Shown here: in pieces, positions 59,244-64,000 of the stretch
How the letters are laid out: each line of letters begins with the position of its first letter
Position numbering within the stretch: position 1 is the first letter of the stretch
Origin: Achromobacter seleniivolatilans
GTDB lineage: Bacteria; Pseudomonadota; Gammaproteobacteria; Burkholderiales; Burkholderiaceae_B
Direction: 5' to 3'
NCBI RefSeq assembly: GCF_030864005.1
Contig: NZ_CP132976.1
Location: 4,278,001-4,342,000, forward strand
DNA length: 64,000 bases
Position numbers and translations under genes: made by a program
Notes under the pieces: model-generated
Databases searched by the model: none
Told to the model about the DNA's origin: nothing
What the model saw: only the letters and a program-made list of their open reading frames with translations

Positions 59244-61004
59244 ATGACCACGTCCCTCTTCCCTTCCCGCCGGCGCTTCGTGCAAGGGCTGGCCGCAGGC
59301 GGTGCCCTGGCTGCTCTGGGCAACTGGCGCGCCGCACTGGCCCAAACCCCGGCCCAGCCCGCTACCGAACTGCGCGGCACCGAATTCCATCTGGAGATCG
59401 GCGAGACCCCGGTGAATTTCACGGGCGCCGCCCGCATCGGAACCACCGTCAACGGGCAATTGCCCGCGCCAATCCTGCGCTGGCGCGAGGGCGACACCGT
59501 GACCCTGCACGTCACGAACCGCCTGCGCGAGCAAACCTCTATCCACTGGCACGGCATTCTCTTGCCCACCGAAATGGATGGCGTGCCGGGCTTGAGCTTT
59601 CCCGGCATCGATCCGGGCCAGACCTTCACCTATCGCTTCGCCCTGCGTCAAAGCGGCACCTATTGGTATCACAGCCATTCCGGTTTTCAGGAACAGACCG
59701 GCTTATATGGGGCGATTGTCATCGACCCGCGCCGTCGCGACCCGATCACGTCTGACCGCGACTACACGGTGCTGTTGTCTGACTGGACGGACGAAGACCC
59801 CATGCGGCTCTTCGACAAACTGAAGGTCATGCCGGACTACTACAACCGCATCCAGCCCAGCGTCCAAAGCCTGGCCGCCGACGCCGGCGATAAGGGTTGG
59901 CGCGCCGCGCTGTCGGAACGTCTTATGTGGGAACAGATGCGCATGAATCCGTCAGATCTGGCGGACGTGTCGGGCGCCACCTATACCTATCTGACAAACG
60001 GCGCGACACCTGCGGGCAACTGGACGGGGCTGTTCAAACCGGGCGAACGGGTACGCCTGCGCTTCATCAACGGCTCGGCCATGACGTACTTTGATGTGCG
60101 CATCCCCGGGCTGAAGATGACCGTGGTGGCCGCCGACGGACAGGACGTGCGGCCAGTGGATATCGAAGAATTCCGCATCGGTGTCGCGGAAACCTATGAC
60201 GTCATCGTTGAACCGCAGGAAGATCGCGCCTACACCATCTACTCGCAAGCGATGGATCGATCGGGTTATGCCCGCGCCACGCTGGCGCCGCGCGCCGGCA
60301 TGCAGGCCGAGGTGCCAGCCCTGGATCGCGTGCAGCTGCTGGGCATGATGGATATGGGCATGGCGCACGACATGGCCGCGATGAGTACAGGCGGATCTGC
60401 CGGCGCGATGGATCACGGGTCCATGCCTGGCATGAACCACGGCAGCAGCCATGACGCAGCCGCAGGACAGGGCGGCATGGTTGAGGTGAAACACCCCTAT
60501 GCCACCGAACGCGGCGTGGGCAACTCCATGTTGCCCGATGTCGTGTCGACCCGGCTGGATGATCCCGGCGTCGGCCTGCGCAACAACGGCCGCCGTGTGC
60601 TGACTTACGCGGATCTGCATTCCATCCGCGAACCCGAGGACAACCGCGCGCCCTCACGCGAGATCGAGCTCCATCTGACCGGCAATATGGAACGCTATAT
60701 GTGGTCGTTTAACGGCGTGAAGTTCTCGGATGCCAAGCCTATCGTGCTGCGTTTCGGGGAGCGCGTGCGTTTCGTGCTGGTCAACGACACGATGATGACC
60801 CATCCGATCCATCTGCATGGTCTATGGAGCGACCTGGAATCGCCCGACGGCGCGTTCCAGGTGCGCAAGCACACGATTACGCTCAACCCGGCGCAACGCC
60901 TGAGCTACCGCGTCAGTGCCGACGCGCGCGGGCACTGGGCGTACCACTGCCATCTGCTGTATCACATGGAGGCCGGCATGTTCAGAGCGGTCGTGGTGGA
61001 GTAA
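59244..61004 (+). CDS. copA: Copper-resistance multicopper oxidase CopA
   Basis: Periplasmic multicopper oxidase (586 aa) that detoxifies copper, probably by Cu(I) oxidation or sequestration. The Tat signal SRRRFVQG (residues 8-15) means export after copper loading. Copper ligands HWHG and YHSHSG in domain 1, HPIHLHG and HCHLLYHMEAGM in domain 3 are intact. Before the last domain (about residues 365-410) is a Met/His-rich insert with MDMGMAHDMAAM and GSMPGMNHG motifs for extra copper. It follows the cupredoxin by 19 nt. Confidence 0.94.
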   Translation: MTTSLFPSRRRFVQGLAAGGALAALGNWRAALAQTPAQPATELRGTEFHLEIGETPVNFTGAARIGTTVNGQLPAPILRWREGDTVTLHVTNRLREQTSIHWHGILLPTEMDGVPGLSFPGIDPGQTFTYRFALRQSGTYWYHSHSGFQEQTGLYGAIVIDPRRRDPITSDRDYTVLLSDWTDEDPMRLFDKLKVMPDYYNRIQPSVQSLAADAGDKGWRAALSERLMWEQMRMNPSDLADVSGATYTYLTNGATPAGNWTGLFKPGERVRLRFINGSAMTYFDVRIPGLKMTVVAADGQDVRPVDIEEFRIGVAETYDVIVEPQEDRAYTIYSQAMDRSGYARATLAPRAGMQAEVPALDRVQLLGMMDMGMAHDMAAMSTGGSAGAMDHGSMPGMNHGSSHDAAAGQGGMVEVKHPYATERGVGNSMLPDVVSTRLDDPGVGLRNNGRRVLTYADLHSIREPEDNRAPSREIELHLTGNMERYMWSFNGVKFSDAKPIVLRFGERVRFVLVNDTMMTHPIHLHGLWSDLESPDGAFQVRKHTITLNPAQRLSYRVSADARGHWAYHCHLLYHMEAGMFRAVVVE

Positions 61005-61007
61005 GCA

Positions 61008-61937
61008 ATGCCGATCAAGAGTTCCCAAACAAAATTTCTGGGCGTGAGCGCGCTCATGATGGCACTGGTTGCAACCGGCGCCAGCGCGCAGTCCGCACCA
61101 ATGGATCACAGCGCAATGGACCATGGCGCAACGCCGCAGCCCGCTGCGATGGATCATTCCAGCATGCCGGGCATGGACCACGGTTCCATGAACCATGATG
61201 CCGGGTCCAACACGGCCAACCCGCCCGTGGGCAGCCTGCCCGCCAGCGACGGCGCGGGCGAGCGCGGCTACGACAGCTACGGCATCCATCCTCACATGAT
61301 GGACAACGCGCCAGCGTGGCAGGTGCTGTTCGACAAGTTCGGCATCGAGCGCAACCGCGACGGGCAGAACGCATTGAATTGGGATGGCCGCTTCTGGTTC
61401 GGCACCGCGACCGACCGCTTGCTGATCAAGAGTGAAGGCGAGCGTGAAAACGGCGGCGGATCGGACGCCAAAGTCGAAGCGTTCTGGAGCCATGCGGTAT
61501 CGCCATTCTGGGATCTGCAAGTGGGCGCCCGCCGTGACGTTGGCAGCAGCCCCAAGCGCAACTGGGCCGCCGTTGGCATCGAAGGCGTGCTGCCCTACAA
61601 CATAGAGCTGCAAGCCACCGCCTACGCGGGCGCGTCCGGCCGCACGGCGCTGGCGCTGAAGGCCGAGTACGACCTGCTGTTGACGCAACGCCTTATCTTC
61701 ACGCCAGAGCTCGAAGCCAGCCTCTACGGCAAAAATGACGCGGAGCGCGGCGTGGGGTCGGGCCTGTCCACGGGCTCGCTGTCGCTGCGGCTGCGGTACG
61801 AGGTCACGCGCGAATTCGCGCCGTATATCGGCGTATCCTTTGAACGTAAGTTCGGCCAGACCGCCAGCTATGCGTCCGACGCCGGGGCCAGCCGTTCCCA
61901 GACGGCCGTCATGGCTGGCGTGCGATTCTGGTTCTGA
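61008..61937 (+). CDS. copB: Copper-resistance outer-membrane protein CopB
   Basis: Outer-membrane beta-barrel (309 aa) of the PcoB/CopB family, which helps to bind or exclude copper. The signal peptide is followed by a Met/His-rich segment with MDHS and MPGMDHGSM repeats; the barrel begins at about residue 85 and contains WDLQVGARRDVGSSPKRNWA, ending in the aromatic AGVRFWF. Its SD overlaps the copA stop codon (GGAGTAAGCAATG), so the two genes are tightly coupled. copC and copD do not follow. Confidence 0.93.
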   Translation: MPIKSSQTKFLGVSALMMALVATGASAQSAPMDHSAMDHGATPQPAAMDHSSMPGMDHGSMNHDAGSNTANPPVGSLPASDGAGERGYDSYGIHPHMMDNAPAWQVLFDKFGIERNRDGQNALNWDGRFWFGTATDRLLIKSEGERENGGGSDAKVEAFWSHAVSPFWDLQVGARRDVGSSPKRNWAAVGIEGVLPYNIELQATAYAGASGRTALALKAEYDLLLTQRLIFTPELEASLYGKNDAERGVGSGLSTGSLSLRLRYEVTREFAPYIGVSFERKFGQTASYASDAGASRSQTAVMAGVRFWF

Positions 61938-61977
61938 ACCCGGTATTACCCCTTTTCCCTTTCTTGCCCGGAGCATC

Positions 61978-62436
61978 ATGAACGTTCCCCGCCTTACGCG
62001 CCGCCTGGTTCTTGCCGCGGCTCTGTGCGCCCCCGCCTTCGCCATCGCGCAAACGCCCGCCAAGGTCGAAGTCTGGAAAACGCCCACCTGCGGCTGCTGT
62101 GAAGACTGGGTCAAACACATGCGCGACAACGGTTTCGCCGTTACCACGCATGACGTGCAGGACACAGGCCCGATCCGCCGCAACGCCGGCATGGCGGACT
62201 ACGGCTCTTGCCATACCGCCGTCGTGGACGGCTACGCGGTGGAAGGCCATGTGCCCGCCAGCGACATCCGCCGCCTGCTGCTGGAAAAACCTGACGCTGC
62301 CGGACTGGCCGCCCCCGGAATGCCGCTGGGTTCCCCCGGCATGGACGGCCCGGAATACGGCGGCCGCAAAACCCCGCACGACGTGCTGCTGATCGACAAG
62401 AAGGGCGGCGCCAAGGTATTCCAAGCCTATCGGTAG
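61978..62436 (+). CDS. DUF411 metal-binding protein
   Basis: Secreted small protein (152 aa) with signal peptide (ends AFAIAQ). The core KTPTCGCCEDWVKHM holds a CGCC metal motif, followed by conserved GMADYGSCHTAVVDGYAVEGHVP. The DUF411 family is typical of copper and other metal resistance clusters; a copper-binding or metal-chaperone role is inferred. GAGCATCATG places an SD-like GGAG 4-5 nt before the ATG at 61978. Last gene of the copper operon. Confidence 0.88.
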   Translation: MNVPRLTRRLVLAAALCAPAFAIAQTPAKVEVWKTPTCGCCEDWVKHMRDNGFAVTTHDVQDTGPIRRNAGMADYGSCHTAVVDGYAVEGHVPASDIRRLLLEKPDAAGLAAPGMPLGSPGMDGPEYGGRKTPHDVLLIDKKGGAKVFQAYR

Positions 62437-62579
62437 ATAAATAAAGGGCGAGATACCGGCATACGGCACCCGGCCATTGAAACAATTCATCCACACCGTC
62501 TCAATGGCTACTCCTTGCACTGCAGCAAAAATGCGCCACAATAAATAAAACGCATTTCTCACCACACCCCCTGGCAGTC

Positions 62580-63776
62580 ATGGCAAAAATCGTCCTGTTC
62601 GAGAACATCCACCCGAGCGCCCGCGCGGTCTTCGAAGCCGCCGGCTACACCGACATCGTCACGCATGGCGCGGCTCTGCCGCCGGCCCAAATGCAGGAAG
62701 CTCTGCGTGGCGCGCATGTGGCGGGCATCCGTTCTCGTACGCATCTGGACGCCAACCTGCTGGCAAGCCCCGATCTGCGCGTCGTCGGCTGCTTCTGCAT
62801 TGGCACCAACCAGGTGGACCTGGATTCGGCCATGCAGCGGGGCGTCCCGGTGTTCAACGCACCGTTCTCCAATACCCGTTCGGTCGCCGAACTGGTGCTG
62901 GGCGAGGCCATCCTGCTCTTGCGCCGCATCCCGGAAAAGAACGCCCGGGTGCATCTGGGCCATTGGGACAAGAGCGCCTCGGGCGCCTTTGAAACCCGCG
63001 GCAAGACGCTGGGCATCGTGGGCTACGGCAATATCGGATCGCAGATCAGTACCCTGGCCGAAAGCCTGGGCATGCGCGTCATCTATCACGACGTCGAAGC
63101 CAAGCTGCCGCTGGGCAATGCCCGGCCCGCCGGGACGCTGAACGACCTGCTGGAGCAGGCCGATGTGGTGACGCTGCATGTGCCGGGCGGCAAGTCGACC
63201 GAGAACATCATGAATGCGGAGACCATTGCGCGCATGCGCCGCGGCTCCATCCTGATCAATGCGTCGCGCGGCACGGTCGTGGATATCGATGCGCTGCACG
63301 CCGCGCTGAAATCCGGCCATCTGGCAGGCGCGGCCCTGGACGTGTTCCCGACCGAACCCAAGGGCGCGGATGAGCCGCTGGCCAGCCCGCTGATCGGCCT
63401 GCCCAACGTGATCCTGACCCCGCACATTGGCGGCAGCACGCAGGAATCGCAAGAGAACATCGGCCGTGAAGTGGCCGAGAAACTGGTGCGCTTTTTGCAA
63501 GCCGGCACGACCAAGGGCGCGGTCAACTTCCCGGAATTGCCGTATCTGGAACCGGCCGGCGCCACCCGCATCCTGCACGTGCACCGCAACGCCCCGGGCG
63601 CGCTGGGTACGCTGGACAATCTGATGGCGCAACACGGCCTGAACATTGTCAGCCAGACCTTGCAGACCAAAGGCCAGATCGGCTACGTGATCACCGACGT
63701 AGAAGGCCAGGTGGACGACATCGTCATGACGACCTTGCGCAACCACCCGATCACGGTCCGCTGCGACCGGCTGTAA
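62580..63776 (+). CDS. serA: D-3-phosphoglycerate dehydrogenase
   Basis: First enzyme of serine synthesis, oxidising 3-phosphoglycerate with NAD. The 398-aa chain has the catalytic-domain start, the Rossmann motif GIVGYGNIGSQISTLAESLG near residue 145, the active-site Arg/Glu/His triad in INASRGTVVDI, PTEPKGADEP and LTPHIGGSTQE, and a C-terminal ACT domain (about residues 325-398) for serine feedback (LHVHRNAPGALGTL). This is the E. coli-type length with ACT. It has its own 143-bp upstream gap. Confidence 0.95.
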   Translation: MAKIVLFENIHPSARAVFEAAGYTDIVTHGAALPPAQMQEALRGAHVAGIRSRTHLDANLLASPDLRVVGCFCIGTNQVDLDSAMQRGVPVFNAPFSNTRSVAELVLGEAILLLRRIPEKNARVHLGHWDKSASGAFETRGKTLGIVGYGNIGSQISTLAESLGMRVIYHDVEAKLPLGNARPAGTLNDLLEQADVVTLHVPGGKSTENIMNAETIARMRRGSILINASRGTVVDIDALHAALKSGHLAGAALDVFPTEPKGADEPLASPLIGLPNVILTPHIGGSTQESQENIGREVAEKLVRFLQAGTTKGAVNFPELPYLEPAGATRILHVHRNAPGALGTLDNLMAQHGLNIVSQTLQTKGQIGYVITDVEGQVDDIVMTTLRNHPITVRCDRL

Positions 63777-63817
63777 ATCGGGAGCCAGGGGGTACGGCGG
63801 TATCTGTCGCCCCCCTT

Positions 63818-64000
63818 CTACGATTCCCCATCCGTGGCGGCGGCCAGCAGGCATTCCGCCATTTTTTCGCGCACGCTGCCCGGATCAAAGGGCAGCCGGC
63901 CGATAATGCCGATATCCCGGTGAAACGCCAATTCGCCTAACGGCACCAGGCGCAGCCCGGTCATATCCAGCCGCCGCAGTTGCGGCAGCAATGCCACGCC
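63818..64000 (-). CDS. LysR-family regulator, C-terminal fragment
   Basis: 60 residues of an open frame reading from the window edge to a TAG at 63818-63820. The pattern GVALLPQLRRLDMTGLRLVP, then HRDIGIIGRL, is the end of a LysR effector-binding domain. The helix-turn-helix lies beyond the window, so no target can be suggested. It converges on serA. Confidence 0.75.
   Translation of the reverse strand, partial: GVALLPQLRRLDMTGLRLVPLGELAFHRDIGIIGRLPFDPGSVREKMAECLLAAATDGES

Noticed and set aside
60340..60440. Met/His-rich repeats in copA as a separate repeat element
   Set aside because: They are ordinary copper-binding sequence of the family, not a DNA repeat array.

Overview
The window is high-GC chromosomal DNA of a betaproteobacterium, most likely Alcaligenaceae (Achromobacter or Bordetella type). 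I infer this from protein content, from conserved neighbourhoods such as DUF3460-scpA-panC, ubiE-tim44-ubiJ-ubiB and pilD-coaE-zapD, and from codon use; it was not tested by any search. About fifty protein genes are supported, two of them cut by the window edges. I see no rRNA, tRNA, CRISPR array, insertion sequence or prophage.

Layout. 1-6235 (minus): mdtABC-type RND efflux pump with two permeases, the second cut by the window start. 6589-8924 (minus): pilD-coaE-zapD. 9118-9879: a lipoprotein with an NlpE-like region. 10023-10532 (minus): a LuxR-type DNA-binding protein with a pentapeptide-like tail. 10649-12635 (minus): DUF3460-scpA-panC. 12734-15701: an MFS exporter overlapping glpK. 15774-19385 (minus): a fused indolepyruvate ferredoxin oxidoreductase. 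19559-22354: mutY, then an XRE regulator divergent from a methyltransferase.

22356-31115 (minus) is a sugar-acid catabolic cluster: GntR regulator, two tandem paralogous solute-binding proteins, an IdnD/RspB-like dehydrogenase, two ABC permeases and an ATPase of the polar amino-acid type, a mannonate dehydratase and a UxuB-like oxidoreductase. Together the enzymes could turn L-gulonate through D-fructuronate and D-mannonate into 2-keto-3-deoxygluconate. An array of GTGGTRAACCR sites lies just upstream of the regulator.

31352-36992 is a lower-GC type VI secretion island: VgrG, a Tle4-like lipase effector and a Tli4-like immunity protein. A 34-bp perfect palindrome separates it from metH. MetH is B12-dependent and is divergent from a cobalamin riboswitch that precedes a BtuB-like receptor and BtuF, so B12 uptake and B12 use sit side by side. 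Then come thiG-thiD, a Pcm-like methyltransferase, tolC, rfaE2, a diiron protein and the ubiquinone group ubiB, ubiJ, a Tim44-like gene and ubiE.

54520-62436 holds phoB-phoR followed at once by a copper module: copR-copS, a cupredoxin, copA, copB and a DUF411 protein. serA and the 3' end of a LysR regulator close the window. The most unusual parts are the sugar-acid cluster with its amino-acid-type transporter, its operator array, the VgrG-lipase-immunity island, and several perfect palindromes at gene boundaries.
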